DNA from: Gammaproteobacteria bacterium
GTDB lineage: Bacteria; Pseudomonadota; Gammaproteobacteria; Methylococcales; UBA2780
Reading direction: 5' to 3'
DNA: 5,122 bases
Assembly (NCBI GenBank): GCA_003646305.1
Contig: QNFJ01000162.1
Location: forward strand, 1 to 5,122
Below, one piece after another: positions 1 to 4,539 of the stretch. Positions within the stretch are counted from its first letter, which is position 1, and each line of letters begins with the position of its first letter. The position numbers and the translations under genes are program-made. The notes beneath the pieces were generated by a model. That model searched no databases. It was not told the DNA's origin and saw only the letters and a program-made list of their open reading frames with translations.

Positions 1-157
1 AAATTGTGATGCACATTTAGGACATGTTTTTGAAGATGGACCGCAGCCGTCTGGTTTGAGGTTTTGTGTTAATTCGGTTTCGCTTCATCGGGTTGGTGGG
101 GGTGATTTACCCTCATCCCAGCCATCTCCCTTAAAGGGAGATGGAACTAAAAGCTAG
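1..157 (+). CDS. msrB: Peptide-methionine (R)-S-oxide reductase MsrB, 3' end only
   Basis: MsrB reduces methionine-R-sulfoxide in oxidised proteins, usually with thioredoxin as reductant. Only the last 51 complete codons are visible, with the first full codon at base 2. The fragment carries the family's C-terminal signatures: CDAHLGHVF, where the Cys would belong to the second zinc-binding CxxC pair and the two His lie near the active site; then EDGPQPSGLRFCVNS, whose Cys (codon 65-67) is the expected catalytic cysteine. Family members normally stop a few residues after this NSxSL motif. Here the frame continues through VGGGD into the repeat starting at 106 and ends in a foreign tail, LPSSQPSPLKGDGTKS, with the stop TAG at 155-157 inside the repeat. 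The catalytic core seems intact, so the protein is probably active with an altered C-terminus. The identification is firm; the effect of the tail is unknown. Confidence 0.92.
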   Translation, partial: NCDAHLGHVFEDGPQPSGLRFCVNSVSLHRVGGGDLPSSQPSPLKGDGTKS

Positions 158-264
158 AGGTAGGCATTAAATGTCATCTGTTTGATTTATAAGCAGAAAT
201 TTGGCTAATAATAACCAAACTAAATCCCCTCCCCATTTAGAGGGAGGGCTAGGCTGGGGGTAAA
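106..264. repeat. MITE-like repeat, copy 1, with hairpin-forming inverted termini
   Basis: This 159-bp unit begins TTTACCCTCATCCCAGCC and ends GGCTAGGCTGGGGGTAAA, so its ends are imperfect inverted repeats of each other. Each end also folds on itself. On the left, CCATCTCCC (122-130) pairs perfectly with GGGAGATGG (136-144). On the right, CCCTCCC (227-233) pairs with GGGAGGG (242-248). The centre is AT-rich. A second copy lies at 600-757 in the same orientation, about 84% identical by hand alignment, with mostly transition differences. The left end encodes the C-terminus and stop of MsrB, and the right end abuts the ATG of the DUF559 gene. No transposase is encoded inside. The exact boundaries are inferred from where the two copies stop resembling each other. 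No clear target-site duplication is visible. Confidence 0.85.
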
Positions 265-627
265 ATGTCACGATTATCACCAAGAACCAAAACAAACGCG
301 CGTAGCCTTCGTAAAAACATGACGAATGTTGAGCGGTTACTGTGGGGTGAGCTTCGATGTCGCCAGTTGCAAGGTTTTAAGTTCCGAAGGCAGCACCCAT
401 TGGGTCGTTATATTGTTGATTTTGTTTGTATTGAGCTAAAGCTCGTTATCGAACTGGATGGAGGACAACATAGTGAACAGCAAGATTATGATGAGAGGCG
501 ATCTCAATGGCTGGGGCAGAGAGATTTTAAGGTTGTCCGTTTTTGGAATAATGATGTAATTGAGAATTTAGAGGGGGTTATGGAGCGGCTTTGTTGTTGT
601 TTACCCCCATCCCAACCTTCCCCCTAA
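265..627 (+). CDS. DUF559 / Vsr-like endonuclease-domain protein
   Basis: This 120-residue protein matches the full length of small DUF559 proteins, which belong to the PD-(D/E)XK nuclease superfamily related to the Vsr mismatch endonuclease. Visible family motifs are RKNMTNVERLLW (16-27), FKFRRQHPLGRYIVDFVC (38-55, with D52 a likely metal ligand), IELDGGQH (62-69, with E63 and D65) and the terminal VVRFWNNDVIENLEGVMERL (90-109). All expected acidic residues are present, so catalysis is plausible. The biological role of the family is not established. The ATG directly follows repeat copy 1, whose final GGGGG (256-260) is the only Shine-Dalgarno-like stretch, so translation signals may come from the repeat. 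The C-terminal LPPSQPSP and the stop TAA (625-627) are encoded by repeat copy 2, with the stop in a hairpin loop. The family call is firm; a role in moving the flanking repeats is speculation. Confidence 0.9.
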   Translation: MSRLSPRTKTNARSLRKNMTNVERLLWGELRCRQLQGFKFRRQHPLGRYIVDFVCIELKLVIELDGGQHSEQQDYDERRSQWLGQRDFKVVRFWNNDVIENLEGVMERLCCCLPPSQPSP

Positions 628-757
628 AAAGGGGAAGGGCTAAAATCTAGAGGCAGGTATTGAGTGGCATCTATTTGATTTATAAACAGAAATTGGGCTA
701 GTAATGACTAAACCAAATTCCCTCCCCATTTAGGGGGAGGGCTAGGGTGGGGGTAAA
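600..757. repeat. MITE-like repeat, copy 2, with hairpin-forming inverted termini
   Basis: This 158-bp unit is the direct-orientation partner of the copy at 106-264. Its left end, TTTACCCCCATCCCAACC, and the reverse complement of its right end, TTTACCCCCACCCTAGCC, agree at about 25 of the first 29 positions. Both ends form stems: CCTTCCCC (616-623) with GGGGAAGG (631-638), and CCCTCCCC (720-727) with GGGGAGGG (734-741). The left arm encodes the last residues and stop codon of the DUF559 gene in the same reading frame that copy 1 uses for the MsrB tail. The better preserved inverted symmetry suggests it is the less diverged copy. The 91 bp from its end to the next gene hold only weak small palindromes. 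Confidence 0.87.
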
Positions 758-848
758 ATCCTGACGGTATTGAGTAAAATTAATAATAGTCAGCAGCTAT
801 TAAGTAGCTCCCTTTCCCCACTAAAAATATAGAAAAAAACTAAAAACA

Positions 849-2162
849 ATGACAATTGATCACAAAGTGGCACAGAAAAGCGTTAAGGCACTAATCGACT
901 TTATTGATACAAGCCCAAGTCCTTGGCATGCTGTTGCCAGTATTGAAACTATGCTGACGAGTAATGGTTTTGCGCGCCTACATGAGACGGATAAATGGTC
1001 TTTGGAGGCAGGGAGTCGCTATTATGTTGTGCGCGATGATTCATCCGTTATTATTTTTATCACAGGGAGTGACCCATTAAGTGAAACGGGCTTTCGTATT
1101 GTTGGCGCACATACCGATTCACCCGGGTTACGCATTAAGCCGCAATGTGCTCATGCTGCTGACGGCTATGTTCGGCTCGGCGTCGAAATTTATGGCGGGC
1201 CAATTCTGGCGACCTTTTCTGACCGTGATTTAAGCCTTGCAGGGCGCGTTACGGTTAATGAAGGCGGCGAGCTTTCTACTCGGCTTGTTCATTTTGAATC
1301 CCCTCTGCTTCGCCTGCCTAATCTTGCAATTCATATGAATCGTAAGGTGAATGAGGAAGGGTTGAAGTTTAATAAGCAAACTGAGTTGCCGCTGGTTCTT
1401 GCGGCTATTTCTGAGCAGCTTAGTCCACAGGAAACCTTTATTGCTTTGCTGGCAGAAAAACTTGATGTTTCAGCAGAAGAAATCCTCTCCTGGGAACTGA
1501 ATGTTTACGACTCCCAGAAAGGAACACTGTTTGGCCTTGACGAGCTATTTTATGCGGATAGCCAACTGGACAATCTTGCCTCATGCCATGCAGCGGTTAC
1601 AGCACTTCTCGAAAACAATCACTCCGCCCCCTCATCAACATTAGTTTGCGCCCTTTTTGATCACGAAGAAGTCGGCAGTGAGAGCAATAAAGGAGCAGAT
1701 GGAAGCTTTTTACCCGATGTTCTAGAGCGCATCGCCCTTTCAATGAAGATTGATAGTGAGGGCTATAAGCAGGCACTAGCCAACAGCTTTATGATTAGTA
1801 GTGATATGGCACACGCCTGGAATCCTAATTTCCCTACAGCCTATGAGCCTGAGCACCATGTAATGTTGAATCGGGGGCCGGTGATTAAGCTGAATGCCAA
1901 TCAACGCTATAGCTCTGAAGCTATTTCAGAGGCGATGTTTATGCGCTGGTGTGAGGAGGCAGGCGTGCCCTGGCAAAAATACTCGCACCGCACAGATATT
2001 CCCTGTGGAAGTACGATTGGGCCGATGACTTCGGCTCGGCTAGGGATCAGAACGGTTGATGTGGGCAACCCGATGTGGGCAATGCACAGTATTCGAGAAA
2101 GTGCTGGAGTGCTCGATCATGAGATGATGATTCGAGTCCTCCAGCACTTTTTTAAGTCTTAG
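849..2162 (+). CDS. apeB: M18 family zinc aminopeptidase (ApeB type)
   Basis: This is a cytosolic di-zinc exopeptidase of family M18, which removes N-terminal residues, often acidic or neutral, from peptides; members form large dodecamers. The 437-residue length fits the family. The N-terminal signature FIDTSPSPWHAV (18-29) is present. So is the complete metal and catalytic set: H88 in AHTDSP, D240 in SQLDN, the pair E272/E273 in FDHEEVGSES (expected general base and zinc ligand), D318 in SSDMAHA, and H413 in AMHSIRES. H161 in AIHMNR matches the conserved His of the inserted domain. No signal peptide is seen. The ATG is the natural family start, but no convincing Shine-Dalgarno precedes it, only A-rich sequence. 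It starts 91 bp after repeat copy 2. Its stop overlaps the end of the convergent - strand gene by 4 bp, and a terminator-like hairpin sits within its last codons. The substrate in vivo is unknown. Confidence 0.94.
   Translation: MTIDHKVAQKSVKALIDFIDTSPSPWHAVASIETMLTSNGFARLHETDKWSLEAGSRYYVVRDDSSVIIFITGSDPLSETGFRIVGAHTDSPGLRIKPQCAHAADGYVRLGVEIYGGPILATFSDRDLSLAGRVTVNEGGELSTRLVHFESPLLRLPNLAIHMNRKVNEEGLKFNKQTELPLVLAAISEQLSPQETFIALLAEKLDVSAEEILSWELNVYDSQKGTLFGLDELFYADSQLDNLASCHAAVTALLENNHSAPSSTLVCALFDHEEVGSESNKGADGSFLPDVLERIALSMKIDSEGYKQALANSFMISSDMAHAWNPNFPTAYEPEHHVMLNRGPVIKLNANQRYSSEAISEAMFMRWCEEAGVPWQKYSHRTDIPCGSTIGPMTSARLGIRTVDVGNPMWAMHSIRESAGVLDHEMMIRVLQHFFKS
2100..2153 (+). terminator. Intrinsic-terminator-like hairpin inside the 3' end of the aminopeptidase gene
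   Basis: AGTGCTGGAG (2100-2109) is perfectly complementary to CTCCAGCACT (2139-2148). The loop contains a further stem, CTCGA (2112-2116) with TCGAG (2132-2136), which lengthens the hairpin. A run of six T (2148-2153) follows on the + strand, as in a Rho-independent terminator. It lies wholly within coding sequence, 7 bp before the stop codon at 2160. On the - strand the same stem lies about 10 bp beyond the stop of the convergent gene and is followed by TTTCTC, so it may also end that transcript, less efficiently. The structure is seen directly; function is inferred. Confidence 0.6.
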
Positions 2163-2773
2163 AAACGGGCAGCAGCCTTCTTCTTTTGGTCTCTTCGATA
2201 CATCCAGAAACCAAATCCAGCGATCAGGATGAGCGGAACAGCAACATCAAGGAAAAAAGAATCTTCTGATGGGCCAACGGTTAGTGGAATCCGGATAATT
2301 TTATTTTCCTCTCCTGAGCTTTCAGAAATTTCCAGCATCGCGATATATCGGCCAGAAGTTGCAAAGTCGACTTCGGCATTAACGGTTCCATCTGGGTAAA
2401 TTTGTGAAGGCCCTTCAAAGAGAACCTCTTTACTCACCGCATTTATCACCCTGATTTGAACAGGCTTTTCTAAAAGCACGTCATTCAGGTCCATGGAAAG
2501 ATACGTTTTACCAAGAGTGGGAATTTCCTGGCAGAGTTTACGAAAAGCCCCTTTTTTATTGATCTCGAAATCTCGCTCCCAAACTACGTTAGGGTTGTAG
2601 ACTGTCAAGTTAACGAGATAAGGCCCAATTCCTTTCATGCAGTCAGAATCACTGAGACGGTAGTTTTCTCCTTTAGCTGAGCCTGGAATTTCACCCTCTT
2701 CCGCTGCATATACTGATGATATCCACAGAAATGGTACAAAGAGTAGGATTTTAAAAAAAGCTGTAACGTTCAT
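2159..2773 (-). CDS. Unrecognised secreted protein with C-terminal membrane anchor
   Basis: I do not recognise this 204-residue protein. It begins with a typical signal peptide: a hydrophobic stretch at about 5-20 and a likely signal peptidase cut after VYA (residue 23). A mature region of about 150 residues follows, with two cysteines (C45, C81) that could form a disulfide. Residues 100-167 look like beta strands, including GTVNAEVDFATSGRYIAMLEI (129-149), reminiscent of small periplasmic beta-sandwich domains such as YtkA/FixH-like folds, though this is only a resemblance. One transmembrane helix lies at about 173-192 (FFLDVAVPLILIAGFGFWMY), then a basic tail RRDQKKKAAARF. The expected topology is a periplasmic domain tethered by a C-terminal helix. 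The start is supported by GGAGAG five bases upstream. It is divergent from coxB across about 626 bp, so a link to oxidase assembly is possible but unproven. No catalytic or metal-binding motif stands out. Confidence 0.85.
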   Translation of the reverse strand: MNVTAFFKILLFVPFLWISSVYAAEEGEIPGSAKGENYRLSDSDCMKGIGPYLVNLTVYNPNVVWERDFEINKKGAFRKLCQEIPTLGKTYLSMDLNDVLLEKPVQIRVINAVSKEVLFEGPSQIYPDGTVNAEVDFATSGRYIAMLEISESSGEENKIIRIPLTVGPSEDSFFLDVAVPLILIAGFGFWMYRRDQKKKAAARF

Positions 2774-2777
2774 TTAT

Positions 2778-2783
2778 CTCTCC
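2778..2783 (-). promoter_or_regulatory. Ribosome binding site of the membrane-anchored protein gene
   Basis: Read on the - strand, GGAGAG precedes the ATG (2773-2771) by four to five A/T-rich bases. This fixes the start and agrees with the signal peptide beginning at residue 1. Confidence 0.75.
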
Positions 2784-2897
2784 GGGAGGAATTGCTATTT
2801 ATAGTTATGCCATTTCGCTAGAAATATCTGTTGTAGACAGGGGTATTCTATGGCCTGTAACGAGCCTAACGAGTGACGTTTATTAAGATTTGCTCAT

Positions 2898-2903
2898 ATT
2901 ATA
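2898..2903 (-). promoter_or_regulatory. Candidate -10 box for the - strand membrane-protein gene
   Basis: The + strand ATTATA reads TATAAT on the - strand, an exact sigma-70 -10 consensus. It would give a leader of about 120 bases before the ATG at 2773. No good -35 hexamer lies 16-18 bases upstream (the region reads GGAATTTT), so an activator or another start is possible. Confidence 0.3.
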
Positions 2904-3165
2904 ACCATGGTGCCGAAAAAATTCCCTGCTGTTTGTACGTGTGAAGGACCGGGCGGCCTGCTGTCCCCCTCACGCATGGTTCTACAGAATCCCAATCTGC
3001 AAGCAGTGCATGGCTTGTCGCCGCGACCTTGTTGTGACTGATTACCGGAAAAATAACACTAGCTATTGAGATGGGAAACCGAGATATAGGAGCGCCGTTC
3101 GTATATTCCAGCATGAACAGAGATCTACTCTCTTTCATACTCATTTGCATTGGACAGGCTTTTTC

Positions 3166-3194
3166 TTGCACCTTGATCTAGATCAAGGTATCTT
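3166..3194 (+). promoter_or_regulatory. Weak candidate sigma-70 promoter for coxBA around the FNR-type box
   Basis: TTGCAC (3166-3171) and TATCTT (3189-3194) are separated by 17 bp, and that spacer is almost entirely the FNR-type palindrome. Each hexamer matches consensus only partly (about 3/6 and 4/6). If real, a protein bound to the palindrome would block RNA polymerase, giving repression. The match is too weak to assert without a mapped transcription start. Confidence 0.22.
3170..3189. promoter_or_regulatory. FNR/Anr-type binding site in a perfect 20-bp palindrome
   Basis: ACCTTGATCTAGATCAAGGT is its own reverse complement. Its core, TTGATCTAGATCAA (3173-3186), is an exact match to the FNR/Anr consensus TTGAT-N4-ATCAA used by oxygen-sensing CRP/FNR-family regulators. 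It lies about 210 bp upstream of the coxB ATG, the nearest rightward gene, which fits oxygen-dependent control of a terminal oxidase. Whether it activates or represses depends on the transcription start, which is not known. An 18-20 bp palindrome flanked by promoter-like hexamers could also suit a MerR-family regulator, but the exact FNR core makes that less likely. Confidence 0.65.
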
Positions 3195-3200
3195 CAAATT

Positions 3201-3231
3201 AGTCTCTGTATCGATTGATGGCACAGAGACT
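3201..3231. repeat. 9-bp perfect inverted repeat downstream of the FNR-type box
   Basis: AGTCTCTGT (3201-3209) and ACAGAGACT (3223-3231) are perfect reverse complements around a 13-base spacer. No T tract follows, so it is not a standard terminator. It could be a second operator or a hairpin at the start of the coxB leader, depending on where transcription begins. Confidence 0.55.
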
Positions 3232-3387
3232 GCGGAACAATAAAATTTAGCCCTCTTTGTGGCCAGAAAAAAGCATGAAATTAAAAGGTTGCTTCGCAAA
3301 GAGCAGGGAGTTGAGGATCACTTGGAGAGATCCTATTTCTGAATATAAATAAAGCTCAGTGCGCTTAAACTGCGTATGAAAGTGGAT

Positions 3388-3393
3388 AGAGGA
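3388..3393 (+). promoter_or_regulatory. Ribosome binding site that sets the coxB start at 3400
   Basis: AGAGGA lies six bases before the ATG at 3400. The in-frame ATG at 3376 has no comparable site and would put the charged residues KVDRGN ahead of the signal peptide. The downstream start is therefore preferred. Confidence 0.75.
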
Positions 3394-3399
3394 AATAGT

Positions 3400-4518
3400 A
3401 TGCAATGTAGTAAAAAAGCCCTGCAAAAATTTGTAGGGGTGGCTGCGCTGTTGGGGGCGAGTTCGGTTCATGCAGATTATGCATTAAATTTCCCCGAGCC
3501 GGCTTCACCGCTCACTGAAGAGATCTACGATCTCCATATGCTTACCGCAAAAATGGCGCTCTATATAATGATTGTTGTGACAGCAATTATTATCTACTCG
3601 CTGGTCAAGTTTCGTAAATCCGAAGGGTACGTCGCCGATCAAAAGTTCCATGAGGGAACCTTTGGTCGTTTTGGGTGGATACTGGTTCCCGTCATTGTGC
3701 TGGGGATCGATATGACCATCGCGGGCCCCGGGATGCAGACATTAAACCATGTTGAGGACTATTCTGAGCCCGATATGACTGTGAAAGTCGTTGGCTCTCA
3801 ATGGAAATGGACTTATGAGTATCTTGACGATGATCTTCGGATTGTTAGCAGCCTGAAAAAACTTGAGCCAGATGATGAGCTTTATTTGCGGGATGTGGAC
3901 AATCCCCTGGTTTTGCCAATCAATAAACGTGTCAGGTTTTTGCACACGGCAACCGATGTGCTTCACGCTTGGTGGGTGCCCGAGATTGTTTACAAAAAAG
4001 ACTCTATTCCCGGCTATATCAACGAGACGTGGACTATTATCGAGAGAGAAGGGACTTATCGAGGCCAGTGTGCAGAGAACTGTGGAACAGGCCATGCCTA
4101 TATGCCGATTGTTGTTAAGGCGGTGAGCCAGGAAAAGTATGATGTTTGGTTGGCGGAGCAAAAACAGGCTTCAGCGGCGGCGGCGGCTGAAGCGGCATCA
4201 GACAAAACCTGGAGCAAAGCTGAATTGATGAGTCGCGGAGAAGAACTTTATAACAAAAACTGCGCAGCTTGCCATCAGGCGAATGGTGCGGGTATTCCGG
4301 GAGTATTCCCGGGGCTGGTGGGGTCGCCCATTGCAACAGGTTCAGTTGAAGGGCACCTTGATATCGTAGTTAAAGGAAAAGCCGGTAGCGCCATGGCTGC
4401 ATGGGGTACGCAGTTAAATGACCTGGAAATCGCGGCGATTGTGACCTTTGAAAGAAATAGTTGGGGGAACGATACAGGCGATATCGTACAGCCAGCCGCT
4501 GCAAAAGCAGCACGCTAG
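3400..4518 (+). CDS. coxB: Cytochrome c oxidase subunit II with fused cytochrome c domain (caa3 type)
   Basis: CoxB takes electrons from cytochrome c and passes them through the binuclear CuA centre to subunit I of the terminal oxidase. From the ATG at 3400 it has 372 residues: a signal peptide with likely cleavage after VHA (25), two membrane helices (about 50-69 and 92-108), and a periplasmic cupredoxin domain with the aromatic QWKW patch (134-137). All CuA ligands are present: H189, C224, E226, C228, H232 and M235. An Ala-rich linker (about 257-266) leads to a C-terminal class I cytochrome c domain with heme motif CAACH (288-292) and likely distal ligand M332. Plain subunit II ends soon after the CuA region, so the fusion marks a caa3-like enzyme with a built-in electron donor. 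An in-frame ATG at 3376 is less likely. coxA follows after 21 bp, implying one operon. Confidence 0.96.
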   Translation: MQCSKKALQKFVGVAALLGASSVHADYALNFPEPASPLTEEIYDLHMLTAKMALYIMIVVTAIIIYSLVKFRKSEGYVADQKFHEGTFGRFGWILVPVIVLGIDMTIAGPGMQTLNHVEDYSEPDMTVKVVGSQWKWTYEYLDDDLRIVSSLKKLEPDDELYLRDVDNPLVLPINKRVRFLHTATDVLHAWWVPEIVYKKDSIPGYINETWTIIEREGTYRGQCAENCGTGHAYMPIVVKAVSQEKYDVWLAEQKQASAAAAAEAASDKTWSKAELMSRGEELYNKNCAACHQANGAGIPGVFPGLVGSPIATGSVEGHLDIVVKGKAGSAMAAWGTQLNDLEIAAIVTFERNSWGNDTGDIVQPAAAKAAR

Positions 4519-4526
4519 AATGAGAG

Positions 4527-4532
4527 TGAGGA
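4527..4532 (+). promoter_or_regulatory. Ribosome binding site of coxA
   Basis: TGAGGA lies seven bases before the coxA ATG (4540), within the 21-bp gap after the coxB stop, supporting co-transcription and separate translation initiation. Confidence 0.7.
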
Positions 4533-4539
4533 TTAAGTT

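Larger units (their letters stand above)
106..757 (+). mobile_element. Candidate composite unit: repeat - DUF559 endonuclease - repeat
   Basis: Two directly oriented copies of the same hairpin-ended repeat (106-264 and 600-757) bracket one complete DUF559 endonuclease gene with no other coding sequence between them. The nuclease start codon is the first base after copy 1, and its last eight codons plus stop lie in copy 2. The fit is so tight that gene and repeats appear to have moved or evolved as one unit, here landing at the 3' end of msrB. Mobility is inferred. No transposase or target duplication is visible, and the pair could also be two independent insertions around a resident gene. Confidence 0.45.
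2774..3399. other. Long divergent intergenic region upstream of coxB
   Basis: This 626-bp region separates the - strand membrane-protein gene from coxB and holds no gene I can support firmly. From left to right it contains the - strand ribosome binding site, a - strand TATAAT (2898-2903), a GC-richer block at about 2930-3050, an FNR/Anr-type palindrome (3170-3189), a 9-bp inverted repeat (3201-3231) and an AT-rich coxB leader. The leader has small possible stems: CTCTTTG (3253-3259) with CAAAGAG (3297-3303), and AGGATC (3314-3319) with GATCCT (3329-3334). The - strand is open from a GTG at 3171 to 2899 (90 codons). That frame lacks a clear ribosome binding site and a recognisable product, so I do not call it. 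Confidence 0.6.

Noticed and set aside
182..212. Promoter-like TTGATT and AATAAT in the centre of repeat copy 1 that could drive the DUF559 gene
   Set aside because: The spacer is about 19 bp, the hexamers are partial matches, and the -10-like part is not preserved in copy 2.
106..757. CRISPR array or classical insertion sequence
   Set aside because: There are only two long repeats with hairpin ends, no short regular spacers, no cas gene and no transposase frame.
3170..3189. SoxR/CueR (MerR-family) operator
   Set aside because: The palindrome length is compatible, but the sequence matches the FNR core exactly and no 19-bp-spaced promoter with good hexamers frames it.
3376..3378. Upstream in-frame ATG as the coxB start
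   Set aside because: It has no Shine-Dalgarno and would add charged residues before the signal peptide; the ATG at 3400 has AGAGGA at ideal spacing.
3247..3471. 74-codon open frame on the - strand overlapping the coxB start
   Set aside because: It overlaps the coxB ribosome binding site and signal peptide, has no recognisable product or ribosome binding site, and the coxB frame is certain.
3863..4126. 87-codon + strand frame inside coxB
   Set aside because: It is an out-of-frame shadow of coxB with no ribosome binding site or family signature.
3742..4161. 139-codon open frame on the - strand inside coxB
   Set aside because: It is antisense to the conserved CuA domain of coxB, and the peptide has no family features.
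4115..4336. 73-codon - strand frame inside coxB
   Set aside because: It is antisense to the cytochrome c domain and its proline-rich content mirrors the Ala/Gly-rich coding strand.
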